A stretch of DNA of 64,000 nucleotides from Blastomussa wellsi (taxonomy: Eukaryota > Cnidaria > Anthozoa > Scleractinia > Plerogyridae): positions 8,415,227-8,479,226 of the forward strand of contig OX393565.1 in NCBI GenBank assembly GCA_947652115.1, given 5' to 3'. The notes under the pieces were generated by a model. It did not search any database. It was given only the letters and a program-made list of their open reading frames with translations, and was not told the DNA's origin. Positions 20,089-32,799 of this stretch are shown here, piece by piece. The first letter of the stretch is position 1; the number at the start of each line of letters is the position of its first letter. The position numbers and the translations under genes were made by a program.

Positions 20089-20200
20089 GTTTTCGTGTTT
20101 TGCAGACAGCCACCCACCTTGGCCTTTATACGTGACGTGACGCTCTGCACGTCTTCTTCGATTCACCGGAAGCGGGTACAACAGGAGTATAACCAAATTT
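20089..20200 (-). promoter_or_regulatory. Probable promoter region of the CoA-transferase gene, with an ETS-type site
   Basis: This lies directly upstream of the start codon at 20088. No TATA box is visible. ACCGGAAG at 20165-20172 matches the ETS/GABP (NRF-2) core, which is common in TATA-less promoters of mitochondrial genes. The role is inferred from position and motif only. Confidence 0.3.
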
Positions 20201-20362
20201 TGGCATGTGGATAATTTGCATGCAAAAAGGAAGAAGTTACACTTGCGAGTGGTAACGCAATCCCCTAATAACGCCTGCGTTAGGAGGCTAGGAAGAAACA
20301 CCGTTGCAAGTTTTTGCCCAGCAGCAGTTTTTGCAGAAATAGTTTACTTCTCGTACCCAAGA

Positions 20363-20416
20363 TTAGCCTGCGTGCAGCCGTCTCCTATTTCCTAAAGACT
20401 GCACGCAGGCTAACCC
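20363..20416. repeat. Short perfect hairpin
   Basis: TTAGCCTGCGTGCAG and CTGCACGCAGGCTAA are exact complements around a 22-base loop, upstream of the CoA-transferase start. Possibly a MITE remnant; transcription-related meaning unknown. Confidence 0.5.
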
Positions 20417-20868
20417 AAGATCCGCGATCCGGACTGTGTCAAACAGCTGTTGCGACCTCGTTCCCAGGGTATACTCAAATATCAATTTAGTCAGTCAATT
20501 TACTCAGATATCCAAAGCGTACTGTAGGCTTCGGAACTGTTGAGCAGCGACTGAGCGTACTATGAGAATCGAATTGGAAACTGACCAGAAACATGTGACC
20601 CCCACATATCTTCATTATTATTCCTTTCATCTCTTCCTTCCTTGTTGACTTATTCAGGCTTTCCACTGGGGTTTCTGTGGACATTGCGCTTTTTGTATGT
20701 GATAAAGTGGGTTCTCTGTAATACTGTGTTCATTTGTTTGCGTACAGGCCTTTTTAATTAAGACTCTTTTAACCCTTTCCCTTCTAAAATCGTTTCTTTT
20801 GTCACCTTGAAATTTCTTTTCTGGGCATTGTGAGGCTAAATTTCCAAAAACGTTCCGAGTAAAGTACT
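20417..20868. other. Intergenic, nothing recognised
   Basis: No ORF, repeat or regulatory site that I can support. Confidence 0.4.
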
Positions 20869-21118
20869 TAGGGTCCTGAAGGCATGAAGGGGTAAAATAG
20901 AAATTGGGCCGGGATTGGACTGTTTTTGTTCAGGGAAATGGGATTTAAGTCACTGGGACTGGGATTTGATCTCTAGGAAATGGGGAAAAATGTCGAAAAT
21001 GGGAATGGGATAAATAGTTTGTAGCAATGACAAGTGGTGGGAATGGGATTTGAGCATTGGGAAGTTGGATTTGGAAAAGAATGGGCTGGGTTTGGGATCT
21101 CCCCCTTCAGGACCCTGG
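20869..21118. repeat. ~250-bp inverted-repeat element with G-rich core
   Basis: AGGGTCCTGAAGG at the left and CCTTCAGGACCCT at the right are complements. Inside, GGGAATGGGAT-like words repeat about eight times. Confidence 0.55.
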
Positions 21119-21371
21119 TACAACATTTTGCTTTAGTTCATCCGCACAAGACAATTTTGTTTTATTTTCTCCTCTCCAATAACTTATACCAGCAGTTATA
21201 AAGTACCTTATACGTCCTTTGAGGGCCCCCCATGAAACGTGATTGAAGCTATTTATTTTTCCGTGAAACGTGATTCCCAATTAATCCCAATTCTAAGAAC
21301 TTTTCACCATGTTTGACGTACTCGTGAACGCAATTTTGAACTTAAACGTGACTTGTGAATGGAGAGTTGAA

Positions 21372-21735
21372 TTTAAGGTGGTTCACAATAGTTTAGAGCT
21401 TCCCGTCTCATGCTTTCTTTTACAGCCAAACCGATGACGTGAATGAAAACAATTCAGTGTAACCTTGTAAAGCACTTATCAGAAAACCGCCAGATCAAAG
21501 TGACTGCAAGGATTGCTACCATGTCAGTGGCGAATCTAGGGGAGAGGCCCGCGGAGCTGCCCCTCCTTATTTTTGGTAATGTTTCACCTATTCGGCATCG
21601 CACATGACTCCCCGTCTAAATAACTTCAAGGTGAAAGTATTTATCTCTGACATATTTTTGTTTAATTAACGAAAGAAACTTTTTTTTTAATTTTCAAGAA
21701 ATTCTACCAATAGGGTTCAGAGCCACCTTAAAATA
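21372..21735. mobile_element. TTAA-flanked MITE (GGTGG ends)
   Basis: TTAAGGTGGTTC at the left and GAGCCACCTTAA at the right; the ends resemble those of the larger element at 25803-27258. A GGGGGTGCGCACCCCC hairpin lies just outside at about 21785-21805. Confidence 0.5.
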
Positions 21736-22885
21736 AAGGTAGCTCTGAGCACTATTGCAGAGGGCGGATCTAGGGGAAGGGTGCAGGGGGTGCGCACCCC
21801 CTCCCCCCACACCCAGCCGCCTGAGATGGCGTGTGGCTTTCTACGGACCCATCAGTTACATCATTCCTAAGAAAAATCCTGGATCCGCCCAGTTATTGAC
21901 AGAATTTTTTCAAAATTGACAAAAATGTCAATAGGGTATTTTAGGGTATTTTTAATTTCACCCCTTTTGACGTTGCCACGGCAACAAATTTTGATGTCTC
22001 AGGGATCTTAATTTATTTATTGTTAAATGCCACACAAATTTGCACTAGCAGTTCTTCTTCATCACTATTGGTGTAGCCGCAGTAGAATATACAAGACGGG
22101 AATGTCTAAACCATTACTAGCCACCTTAATAGACGCGATTAGTGAATAATCATATTTTGCGTTACTTAATTTACGATTGTTTGAGTGTTCTTGTAAAATT
22201 ACATCGTTGTTTCCAGCTCTGTGGTTGGACTTTGCAAAGATGAAGCTTTGATCTGTCAGGTATTTTGTCGCGTATAATCTTAACACAAATGAAATGAACA
22301 CTGCAATCAAATTTCCGCGGTTTACGCCTTCGGAGCAACTTGCCAGTGAAATCGCTCTGTATGGGGCGGACGGCACTGTCAGCGATTGATATCTCTGACC
22401 TTCAGTATGATAAAAATTCAGACGAACTTGGCCGCAGCCTCCAAATGGTTTTCGAGTAGAGTCTTAACATATCCAAATGTGGCTGTTACTTTTGGTCACC
22501 CACAAAAGCTTTGAGAAAGAGTCAATGATATTTCCCCAATGAGCAAACTCCATTTGTATTGAAAGGACTGATTCGTTCGAAATTTGCCTGGTAGGGATGG
22601 TTACTGTCTCACCGAGTCATCTTTTGCCGAGCTTTTATACAAGAAAAGTTGTCGCTGCTGACGTCCGAGTCAAAGTTGATCCTGCATAAGTAGTCATAGC
22701 CCTTATAAAATATATCCAAATCTTCATTTCTTTTTCTGTCAGCTTTGCTGAGTTAAGTATTGTCTTTAAATTTGTTCGTGAAAACCTAAATCTCGCCATT
22801 ACATGTTGGTCAGCATGCCCTGAGTTTCCTCGGGTAGGCAGCCAACTGTTTATATGAGCAAAAGTTAGCTCGCCCCCCAGGGTCA

Positions 22886-23877
22886 TCGTATCTTATTACC
22901 TGAATTTTCGTGAAACTTTAATTTCGCGAATTTCGCGATTTAAAAAATATGAATGAGAATTGTTTCTCTTTGTTACTGTTGACGTAACAAGCTCGTTGTG
23001 TTAGTGTTGTTAAAGTGGTACTATGCACTTTGACTATGCAGTTGCATAGTGGTACTATGCACTTTGACTATGCAGTTGCATCATAGAGAATTCAGTTGAC
23101 CGTTTTTAAATATCTTTATTAGTTTCTGAGATATTTAAGTTTAAAAAATCACCAGGAGCCCATAAGGGGACTGATGGCGTCATCCACTCAACCTCATTTG
23201 ATAATGAGAATATAAGTGGAGCTATCTCACTCAATTTGCTGCAGAATCCTACTGATGCAATAATATTGCATTTCCATCGCAACACATTCTCCTCCAGGCC
23301 TTCGAACCTGTTTTCAATATTTCCGTGAAGTTCAGCCCGGAAAAAATGAAATCAGGTCGAGAAATTTACCTAAGATACTTATATGCCAGCTAGATAAGGC
23401 AAATGTGGCAGCACTGAGAAATATGAAAATAAAATCTGAAAAAATCCAGAAATGGTTTTAACATTGCTGAGGTCTGGAATCCAATATGTTGCCGTGGTAA
23501 CATAATTATTAGTCATATTGTAGAATGCACTTAGTAGAGTCTCGGTGCCAAGAATCAAACATTCATGATGCACACTGATTGAGATATCTCGCATTCACAT
23601 ATTTGTTTAAAATTTGGTTGAGTGGATGACGTCATCGCTCAGCCAATTTACATGTTTTAAAAAAGTGAATATCTCTGGAACGAAAAGAAATATCTAAAAA
23701 ATGTAAGCCGCATTTTTCTTATTATACCAACCACTTTTTATCGTAATTCAAGAAATGTTTAACACATTATAAAGTGAGCTTGTATACGACATTTTCCCAA
23801 AATCGCGAAATTTAAGTGTCGCGAAATATGCTATCGCCTAAATCGCGAAATAGACGTGTAATAATAAGATAATAAGT
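22886..23877. mobile_element. ~1-kb inverted-repeat element with TCGCGA-rich ends
   Basis: The left end TATCTTATTACCTG and the following ATTTCGCGAATTTCGCGATT match in reverse the right end (AATCGCGAAATTTAAG ... TAATAATAAGATA). A 34-base direct duplication (TGGTACTATGCACTTTGACT...) sits at about 23012-23079. No transposase. Confidence 0.5.
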
Positions 23878-23904
23878 TACTTTCAAAGAGAGTGACCCTC
23901 CACC

Positions 23905-25620
23905 CAGGGTTTTTTTCTCTTCTTTTGTATTTTAATGATATTTATTGATTTTCCGATTATAGCATACAGTTTAAACATACACTTTGACTTAAGTTAGTAC
24001 AGGGAAAGAAAGAAAAAATTATAATAATAATTAATTCACACACAGACAAACATATACACACAAACCCCTTCATAACCATCTTTTCACATTGTATAGCATT
24101 TAGTTTAGATATTAGCATATGTACAGTAGCGGTACAGGATTGCACATTATTTTGTTTTATATTTGCCCCATTTTATATTGTGAGCTGTCAGTTTATTATT
24201 TGATTTGGCAATTATTGTCTCAAGTTGATAAGTCATTTTAATTTTGGAATTAAAAATTCTAATTGAAGATAAAGAACTACTTTGTCTACAATAGTATAAG
24301 TATTGTTTGGCAACTAGCAAAACGTGATTTACAAATAATTCATCATCACACCTTACAACGCCAAACATTATATCCTTTTCAGAAAGATTAGCGATTTTAA
24401 TCCCTTGTTTGTCAAACCATTTTATAACTTCAGCCCAAAAATTCTTAGAATAACGACAAGATGTAATAAGGTGCTCAAGGGATTCATCCATTTCTCCACA
24501 AAAGGAACATGCCGGAGATTGTGCGACTCCAACTTTATATCAAAAAAGCATTTGTTACAAGACATCTATTAAGCAATTTATACTGAAATTTACGCGACTT
24601 TGTATCTAAGGTAACACGAAAAGGCAAGCTGTAAACAAAATCTGGCGTTAAAATTGTTCCTTATAGACAGTCTTAGAAACCGCTGTTTTTATTAGAACAG
24701 TTTGCTTATTTAAGTTTAATTTGATCTCATCGTGTATATTAAAAGGCTCATCCTCCATATAGGAGCTTGCTCTTAAAGCTTCGCGCCATTCAACTGGTAA
24801 AGCACAATTAAAGTCAGAAGTCTAAATGCATCAGGCGGCGAAATCCTTAGCTCCCTCAATATGCGGTTGTTTTTAATAATAAACTCATTGTTATCGGATA
24901 TTAAATGTCTAATTCTAATTATTCCTTTCTCTGCGAGAAAAACACAGACTTGCCTCCAATACAGACAAATTTATTATTCCAAAGAATCATATTGCCCGGA
25001 GCACTTTGCAAAACTTTTAAAGCAATCTTCATAGAATTTTGGCAGCTTTATCGGCAATTTCTGCAATTCATAGTTGCAACATAAGATCAATTTCCCTCCA
25101 ACAGGTTTGAGATAATGCAGAAGAATTGTTTTCCAGCTGCTGGGCACATCACTTGCCAATTTCCTGCAGCAAAGTACTCTTTGCGCTTCAACAATAGACT
25201 CTAGATGTGGGGCTTTTAGTCCTCCATCTTCAATTTCACTAACGAGAGCCGAGCGTTTAATTTTATCCTTTCCCTTCCAGATGAAATCGAAAATAATTTT
25301 ATTTACTTGTTTCACAAAATCTTTATCCATTAGTATCAAACTCACCCGATATAAGAATATAGGGATAATAAAAGTTTTCACAATTTGGATTCTTCCGATA
25401 ATAGTCAAATCCCTCCACTTCTAGATTCATTTCGTAAGTTTTGTTCAATAGAGCTAATTAATTCATCGGCATTTAGCTTATTTCTGGCATGAATATCATG
25501 AGAGAAGTTCACTCCCAATATTTTAACAGATTTCTTGACTTTTATATTCTGAAATTTGTCTGGAACGGCGTTCCCTTCCTGTGAAATATAAGCGGGATTG
25601 CCTAATAAATATAGATTACT
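23905..25620 (-). pseudogene. 5'-truncated Tx1/L1-type LINE reverse-transcriptase remnant
   Basis: Read from right to left, the coding part starts near 25600 (ILGVNFSHDIHARNKL), continues with GRIQIVKTFIIPIFLYRVSL and FDFIWKGKDKIKR...GGLKAPHLESI (25408-24974), and ends with CSFCGEMDESLEHLITSCRY-like zinc-knuckle sequence and a tail to 24147. That order, thumb region then Cys-rich C-terminus, is that of Tx1/L1 LINEs. Frames break near 25425, 24975 and 24530, so it is dead. AATAAA and an A-rich tail on the minus strand end at about 23910. The catalytic domain is lost by 5' truncation. Confidence 0.75.
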
Positions 25621-25765
25621 TCATAGAAAGTGCGAGGTACGGATTTTTATTCACGAGTTGCAAAACTTTGGAAAACGAACGAGTGAGCGCAACGAACGAG
25701 TGAGTTTTCCAAAGTTTTGCGACGAGTGAATAATAATCCGTACAAAGAACTTTCTATGCTGTAAT
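25618..25765. repeat. Fold-back repeat at the LINE's truncation point
   Basis: CATAGAAAGT...GCAAAACTTTGGAAAAC pairs with GTTTTCCAAAGTTTTGC...ACTTTCTATG around a short centre containing GAACGAGTGAG twice. Confidence 0.65.
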
Positions 25766-25802
25766 TTGTTGATTATATATAACGAGTACTCAACCATTGT
25801 AA

Positions 25803-27258
25803 ACTTAAGGTGGATGGTACCAGTTTTCAGGTTTTTGACTGTCTAAACTTTGGAAGAAAAGAGCAAAATATCAGTCCAAGGCCATAACAAAATACTCGTA
25901 TGATTCAATTCCATATTTTGTTCTTGACCAAAAATAACAAATATTTCGTCATCAGTTGTCACCATGGTAACGGTACTTGATGATTATTCAGACCTACTTT
26001 TCAGCTTCTGGTGCATAAAACTTGAAAACCAACCTGGTGACCCCCAATTTTTTTTCATGTTATAACTTTTGGCATTTGAAAAGGAAACTGTATAATAATT
26101 TTAACAAAATTCTACGAAGCGGATTTTTTTATAAACGTGAAAAAAGGCAATTTGTGAGTAGAGAAAAATTCCTTTCGTAGAATTTTTTAAAATTACGTCT
26201 GACGTTTCCTCTCAGTAAGGGGAAGACATTGAAACAATAAAAAAATAGGGTCACCGGGCTTGTTTTCTCGGAAAAGCCTTCGCGAGTTCAACAATATCCA
26301 CGCGCGTCGTCACGCACTTCAAAATCTTGGCTTTATATGACTGGCATTTACTCATGCTCAGTTTTGACTACCGCTGACCTATTCGCGTTCATACGCGCGC
26401 GACCACGCACTGATCGTCGTTTTGTTTTCTTTGGTCTTCGACACGATCTTTGAGGATCATCTTCGAGAATCTCGACTTCGCTGCCGTGAAATTAGTTAGT
26501 AGCTGCGTCGTGAACTGTTTTATTGAACGTTTGGCCTCCCGTTCAACGATTTCCTTTCAAACTTTCGTTTGATTTGCCATATTTTTTGAACACGAAGCTG
26601 TCAGAAACGATAAGTGAAATCAACTCGACACATGGTTGGATGTCGATCTTCATTGCGGAAGCACTTCACGGAATATTTGTTATCATTCTTAGCGGTTGTT
26701 TCTTTTTCGAAGTGCTTGTTTTTTTTTTGTCTTGCCCTTGTGAGATTTGTTAGTTTTGAAACTCGCCTTTTGGCAGTAAAACAACCTTTGTGACGAGGCC
26801 GGGACTAAACTTCATTATTTTCTTTTTCTTCGTCACTTTCTTCTGCATAAGCGGTGGACGAGGTGGTGTAAAAACCTACTAGTCCGGCAAAGTACACAAA
26901 ACGAGAGAATCGGGAGTAGGAATTAACCGCTTCAGTTTTAAGATCTTTGCGATCGCCGACGGGATCGATCGCAGCACAAACAAGAATTTTAACTTTGTAA
27001 CTCGGGCATTGAGTTCCGAAAAAAAATGTTCTGACGCATATCGAATTGTCCAAGAACCGGCGCTCAAAGAACAACTTTCTTGTTGATCCAATCTCTGATA
27101 AACAGGACAAAAGCAACCTTGCATGTAGTAACCCACGCGCCGCCATATTTGTTTTGAAATTTTCAGCTTTAAATCTCGCGGACTATCTCGCGCGTGAGGC
27201 GAGCGCTCGTCACCAGACGTCCCACGTACGAAAAACTACTGGTACGATCCACCTTAAA
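25803..27258. mobile_element. TTAA-flanked 1.45-kb DNA element (GGTGGAT ends) carrying an ORF
   Basis: The left end TTAA-GGTGGATGGTACCAG and the right end CTGGTACGATCCACC-TTAA are inverted repeats inside a TTAA duplication, the piggyBac signature. No transposase frame is present, so it is non-autonomous. It contains the 113-codon minus-strand ORF at 26805-27146. Confidence 0.65.
26805..27146 (-). CDS. Hypothetical 113-residue protein inside a TTAA element
   Basis: It starts at an ATG in good context (AAATATGGCGG). The N-terminus (MAARGLLHARLLLSCLSEIG) is basic and amphipathic, like a mitochondrial or secretory leader. A hydrophobic segment at about 86-100 (RFVYFAGLVGFYTT) is followed by an acidic tail (EESDEEKENNEV). 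I do not recognise the family. It could be a captured host exon set or a chance frame; no intron signals were followed. The position inside a non-autonomous transposon is the main interest. Confidence 0.35.
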   Translation of the reverse strand: MAARGLLHARLLLSCLSEIGSTRKLFFERRFLDNSICVRTFFFGTQCPSYKVKILVCAAIDPVGDRKDLKTEAVNSYSRFSRFVYFAGLVGFYTTSSTAYAEESDEEKENNEV

Positions 27259-27259
27259 G

Positions 27260-28290
27260 CGATTTTTCTAGTCTGTAATTAAAGAGTTAAACACAGCGCT
27301 ACGAGGAAAACAAAGCTGCAAATGCATTCTGATGGATTTCCAAGCGAGATCTCTTTCAAATAGAAAATAAAAATTACGGCGACGACAAGCTATCGTAAAC
27401 AAGAACTTTATTTAAATAGCGGTATAAAACACACTGTGTTCATACTTTTTAAAAGAAAAGCTTTTGCTATCGCATCGAGAAACGTCGCCATAAGTGAATC
27501 AACTACTGCGCGCAAATCAACTGGCGAAGTTTTGAACAAAAGTTGTGATAACACAAGGAGTCGGTTCATTAAACAATGATTACGAAATCCATATTCAAAA
27601 GTGAAATATTTACTTTACCCTGGTGTTCCCAAGAGTGCTTGAATTTTCTTAGAACGTCCACGGCTGCGTTGTATCAAAGCTACAATGAAAGTCTTTCATT
27701 TCTTTGCTTTCCCTTATCGACATTTAGTTTGTCTTCGCTCCGCCTGGAGAATGATTTTAGCATTTCCATATCATAACTGTGTTCTCAAGGTTTTTCTTGG
27801 CGTGTTTCTGATGGCTTTCCTTTCCATAAAGTTCTCAAAAGTACAAAATTTGTAGCCAAAACATAAACTGTCTTCGAGAGCTTGCAAACTTGCAGTGTTT
27901 TGTTTTCACAACCTCGTTGGAAACCATTTGAATTCCCGCGCTCTGATTGGTTAGGTGGTTCTACTCTTGATGCTGATTGGTTATATTTTTCACATGTGAA
28001 GAAGGCTATACGCAAAGCTGATTGGACGTATCGCTTTTCTCACATGTGAAAATATAGCAGATATAGAATTCTATCTGCAAGGTTTTTTTCCTAAAATTGT
28101 CGCTATATATATAATAAAAAAGTTTACTGAATTACTCTATTGTTTGATTATGGAGATACAGCTTTAGGTGATAAGAATAACGACACACTCAAGACATGAA
28201 TAACCTTGTAGTAATCAATGTACCGAGGCACTTCATCTGCTCGACTTTGAAACTCTCTCAAAGAGACGACACTTCTATCACGGTGTGTCA
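27260..28290. other. Intergenic, weak repeats only
   Basis: CTGATTGGTTA/CTGATTGGACG and TTTTCACATGTGAA words recur at 27935-28060, suggesting a decayed inverted element. Nothing coding. Confidence 0.35.
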
Positions 28291-28575
28291 TGACGCAGGG
28301 GTGATGCAGTGGTGACAGCCCTCGCCTCCCACCAATGTGGCCCGGGTTCGATTCCCAGCGTCATATATGGGTTCAGTTTTGTTGTTGGTTCTCGTCTTTA
28401 CTCCGAGGGTTTTTCACCGGGCTCTTCAGTTTTCCTCCCTCCGCAAAAACCAACACTTCTAAATTCCAATTATAGATCTGGGATTCGAGGGCTACAGGTT
28501 TGTCAGTCGAAGGACTGTTACGTGATAGCTAACCTCGTTAAACAAAGTCGATTATTAATATTCGTATTATTGTTG
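28291..28575 (+). mobile_element. tRNA-derived SINE with conserved core
   Basis: The head has an A-box-like GGTGATGCAGTGG and a B-box GGTTCGATTCC (28345-28355). The body reads GTTGGTTCTCGTCTTTACTC, CCGAGGGTTTTTCACCGGG and CAAAAACCAACAC, a core style shared by many invertebrate SINEs. It ends in an AT-rich tail. Confidence 0.65.
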
Positions 28576-29029
28576 TAATGGTTTTACAAAACGCAATGAT
28601 CCAGTACAGGTTTACCTCGAGAGACGAATTTTTTTCGGGATATTGGGGTGAAGCACGATTTCGACATTTTTATCCATGAACGACTACATTCGACGCGACT
28701 GAAATGTGAAGTACACTGAATACGTGAATTTTCCGATTAAAATACTGAAAATATTGCTCCTGTTCTAAGCCTAAGAATATCTAAGATGCATATTGGCTTT
28801 CGATTGTAGTTCTTTTAAATTGTTTGATTTCACTGCAAAGTGATCAAGTTATCCAATTACGCTGAACTGAAACATCCAAAATGTTATACTGATATACTTA
28901 GTTAGTGTGTGGATTAAAATACAGATGGGAAATAATGCTTCTGGTTTATGCGCCTAAATAGATATTGTTTCATTATTGCATTCAGTTGCAAAGTAAGCAG
29001 AGGAGATAATTAGAAAATAAAAGTTAAAA

Positions 29030-29450
29030 GACACCCAGACCCCCAAACATTCAGCGGCCCACAAATCTATAACTCTCATATACGCAAGACAACAAGGGCA
29101 AAAACCTATAAATCGAGAGACCCAGAGGTCCAAAGACCCAAACACCCTGAAAGCCAAGGGCCCATAGACCCAGAAACCCAACGACCGACGTTCCCATCCC
29201 AGAGGCCCAAAGACCCAGTTGCCCAGAGCCCCAGTCACCCACTTATCCAGAAACCTAGCGATCCACTTACCCAGAAACCCAGCGATCCACTTACCCAGAA
29301 ACCCAGCGATCCACTTACCCAGAGGCCCCGAGACCAAAGTCTCATAAACCCCAAAAACGCAAAAACCTACTTATAAATTAGTGGCATTGTCCAGAGACCC
29401 ATAAACCCTAAAAAACAGTCACCTAAAAACCCCTAGAGATCCAGCGCTCG
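29030..29450. repeat. CCCAGA-rich degenerate minisatellite with a 24-bp unit
   Basis: At 29240-29325 a 24-base unit (ACCCAGAAACCCAGCGATCC plus ACTT) repeats about 3.5 times; around it the region is built from imperfect GACCCA(A/G) heptamers. Open frames here are low complexity and not genes. Confidence 0.7.
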
Positions 29451-32400
29451 ACCACAGGTGACCAAGGCGTACTATAAGAGTTTGTATGAGACTTTGTATG
29501 GATTTATAATTTAGCTGAAAACATCTCCTTTTCCTTTCAAAAGCTGAAGTAAAGTTTAAAACCTTACCTGGAAACCAGTGGCTAATGAATCATTTGATTT
29601 CAGTGGTTGATATACCGAGAAAGGGCCAACAACCCTGAGTGAGCGTTGAGTGTGCCACGAGCTCCCAACATTAGTTTCCTGGATTTTAAGGTTGCACGTA
29701 CACACCGACCTCTTTTAGAAATTTTATAGTGTAAACTTTCTTAGCCGATTAACGAAAGTCCTTGAGGCTGGTAATTCAATTCGCTATAAATCCTACAAGT
29801 TAGAAGGAACCTGGAATTGCTTGCTTCCCGATAGCTGCTGGCATGCGTCTTCGGTATGCGCTTCACAAAATGAAAGCGCAACAGTGTCACTTTGTCTGCA
29901 AGTTTTCTTGTGATATTGGAAATTTCACTCAACCTTGGTTGAGTTCGATCGAACTGTTCTTAGTTGAGTGCAGTTAATTGCAGGAAGATCTTTTTGACAT
30001 TGGTAGTGTTTTATAATGCAGCTCGATCGACGCAAACGTTTTTAAGTATTTGGCCCTGGTCCTTTCTTTTGTTTATTGTTCTTTAGGATAGATTCTTTAT
30101 GTACCATAATTGAAATCCAATAAAGCTTAAAAAATTCGTGGTTTCTTTTTACCGTACCACTGATCAGCCTTTGGAACCCAAGGGCTTTTTCGAGCTTTCT
30201 TTTCTTTACTCTCCCCATCCAAAAGCTCCAACCAAAACTGTACTGCAGGGACAGAAGTGTGCGACGCGAGCAAAGGAAAACCCTCTGTTGGAAGTCACTT
30301 TCCCGCGCTTGGTCTGGCAGTGTTGACAGCTCGACACCTTTGAAGTGTGACGCAATGAGTCACGCATAAAAGAAAATTCGCAAGAACTCTGGAGTGAAAA
30401 GAGATTTTGGATTTCTGTTTTTTGCAAAAGAAAGAAAAACCCACACAGTTCATGTACACTAAAAATCTCAATTTGGAAAAATATTGACCTGCGAACCTGT
30501 TCAGTAACCTTAATTAAAATTCTTGCCCCGCTCGTCGCACAAAAAACACTTTCCTTCATAAAAAAGCACTGAGGCGACTTTGATAATAGCTTGCCAAATT
30601 ACTTAAAATTATAAGGAAAATTAATAGGTTTCGAGATTCCAAAACTTAACCGATTTTAGAAATGACGAATTTAGCGAGCTGACCAGGTTAAGGATTATGT
30701 AGAAGTTAAAATGGCTTAATATGGCTCATAATGGATGATACATCCCTGTCTTCTGAATTCTATTGGAGCAACACCAATAATGTTGAAGCTAGGGTAACTT
30801 TTGGGATAAATGTATGATGATTTTACTAATAAAAATATTGATGCCCATGTGACGCCAAAAGTTTGAAAAAATGTCCCTTTTATAGATCTAACAAAAATAT
30901 GTCAAAAACAAAAACTTTTACCTAGTAGTTTTAAATATATTTGCCGGCAAAGGTCAAATATATCGCTGACCTCTTTTAACGTCGCCATGGCAACATAGTT
31001 TGTCTCCATTTTGACCTGACTTTGTTACCGATAAACACTCTACAAGGTTGCACTAAATGTTTTTCGCCTGCATCAACGGCCTAGCTGTAATAGAATGCCA
31101 AAGACGAGTAATTTTAAGCTATTGTGGCCACCTTAATTGTTTCAATTACATAGATCGGAACTGTCAAGGATCTAGGAATCCCTGTCATTCTAATCCTTTA
31201 TTGCACTGCCTCAAGCGTGGAAGAAAAAGCGGACAAGGCCAGTACAGCAAGAACATCGCCCAATCGCATGTAGCTCAAAAGGAAAAAGAGAGAAGAATCT
31301 AGTAATTTTTGCCGTTTTCATAGCCATGGCAAATTGGAAATAACTTACTGCGAATGAAAATTGTTTTCTATTGCAGCTGCTATTAATAATTTCCAAAACG
31401 TTCCACCTTCTTTAGAATATTACCCTTCAATTAAATATATTTCATTCATTATGTTTCAGCAAAGAGTTTCATTTTTTATTATTAATTTTCTGCCTGTCGA
31501 GGTCCCGTAGTTTAATTTCGAACGTGACATGTTTACGCACAAAATTTAAAGAATAATGGTTTTCCTAAGTGTTCGCGTCATTTAATGCCAAGCGCTGCTA
31601 ACACAGCTGTGGTTTGGAAAATTTGAACTGATATATCGTCATCTTTCCAAACTTATTTTAGAAACCGTATTTTAACTTTTTCTTTAGTGTTGACCTGAGC
31701 TTTAAACTGTCAACTACTGTGCATGTACTACAAAGTGAAGTTTATAATGCCATAACAGTGCCGCAACAGTGGAATAAAAAGAAACGGGATTATCAGTTAG
31801 GCATTTGCGGTAGGGTTTTATATCGATAATTGTTTATGTAAGCTTTACCAAGGGTTTAATGTTATGTAATTTCAGTGGGTCTGTTTGTAGCACTTGTAGG
31901 TTGACTGTTTTTAAACCAAAAATTCTTTACTTATGACACTTTGTACAAAATTTTTTCGGCAGCAACGCAATCGTGAATTTGTAAAACCTTAGATTGTTGA
32001 TGGAATATATTTATTCCATAAATCTAACTTGCAGTGCTAGCTTATTTACATAAGTCGCAGGTGGGCGTGCGATGTTTTATTCGCATCGAATAATTTGATT
32101 CCAACTACCTTAATTCTCAGGTCACCCTTGGCAGACGTATCAAAAGCGTATCTGGTACATATGACCTTACTATTTCAAAGATTATTTATTTCTTTGTCTT
32201 TTTTCTTATTAACTTTAAAATGTAATTCTATTTCAGTGAACTTGAACTACCATTCACGTGATCTGGTCATGAGAAAAGGTACAGTGAAGGATGCAAACTG
32301 TTAACATTACATATTAAAATTAAGACAAACTAGTCCCACTGCATAGAGCAACTACTGCAGGTATACAACAGTAGCAGTGTGTTAGAATTTTCTATTTTTT

Positions 32401-32792
32401 TTAATTACTGACGAGAGTTTTCAGTTAAAGGTCCATCCATCATGTCATGTCATGCGTCTTTTATATGAGCCTTTGGCTCGGACATTAAAGGCAACCTTGT
32501 CCCACGCTATGCTATAAATACATTAGTTGATTGATTGAATGATCCAAACTTCTTGTGCTCTAACAACGTGTAAGTTGTAGAGTGGTTGAGTACAGTAGAC
32601 CTTTTCTAATTCAGTACTAGTTACTAGTCCAGTAACTTCAAAGTTTCGAAATTTGCTGCCTGTGACCTTCACCAAGTGATGTTTATTTTTCAGCACGTAC
32701 GTTTGGAAAATTATATTAATAGCTTGTTTTCTTTTGTCTGATATTAAGTGATTGAAAAATTATTTGCGTGACACACGTCAGTTCGCTGCCAA

Positions 32793-32799
32793 TATAAAA
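32793..32799 (+). promoter_or_regulatory. Possible TATA box of the receptor gene
   Basis: TATAAAA lies about 400 bases before the start codon. CTTCAACAG at 33121-33129 is a possible 3' splice site of a leader intron. Position-based guess only. Confidence 0.25.

Noticed and set aside
19867..20301. 144-codon frame extending upstream of the CoA-transferase start
   Set aside because: The part before 20088 begins with a non-ATG codon; the ATG at 20088 starts the mitochondrial leader and is the sensible start.
22065..22376. 103-codon minus-strand ORF in the intergenic region
   Set aside because: No recognisable domain, start context or flanking splice sites; consistent with chance length in this sequence.
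28954..29337. 127-codon Gly/Trp-rich ORF
   Set aside because: Low-complexity translation of the CCCAGA minisatellite.
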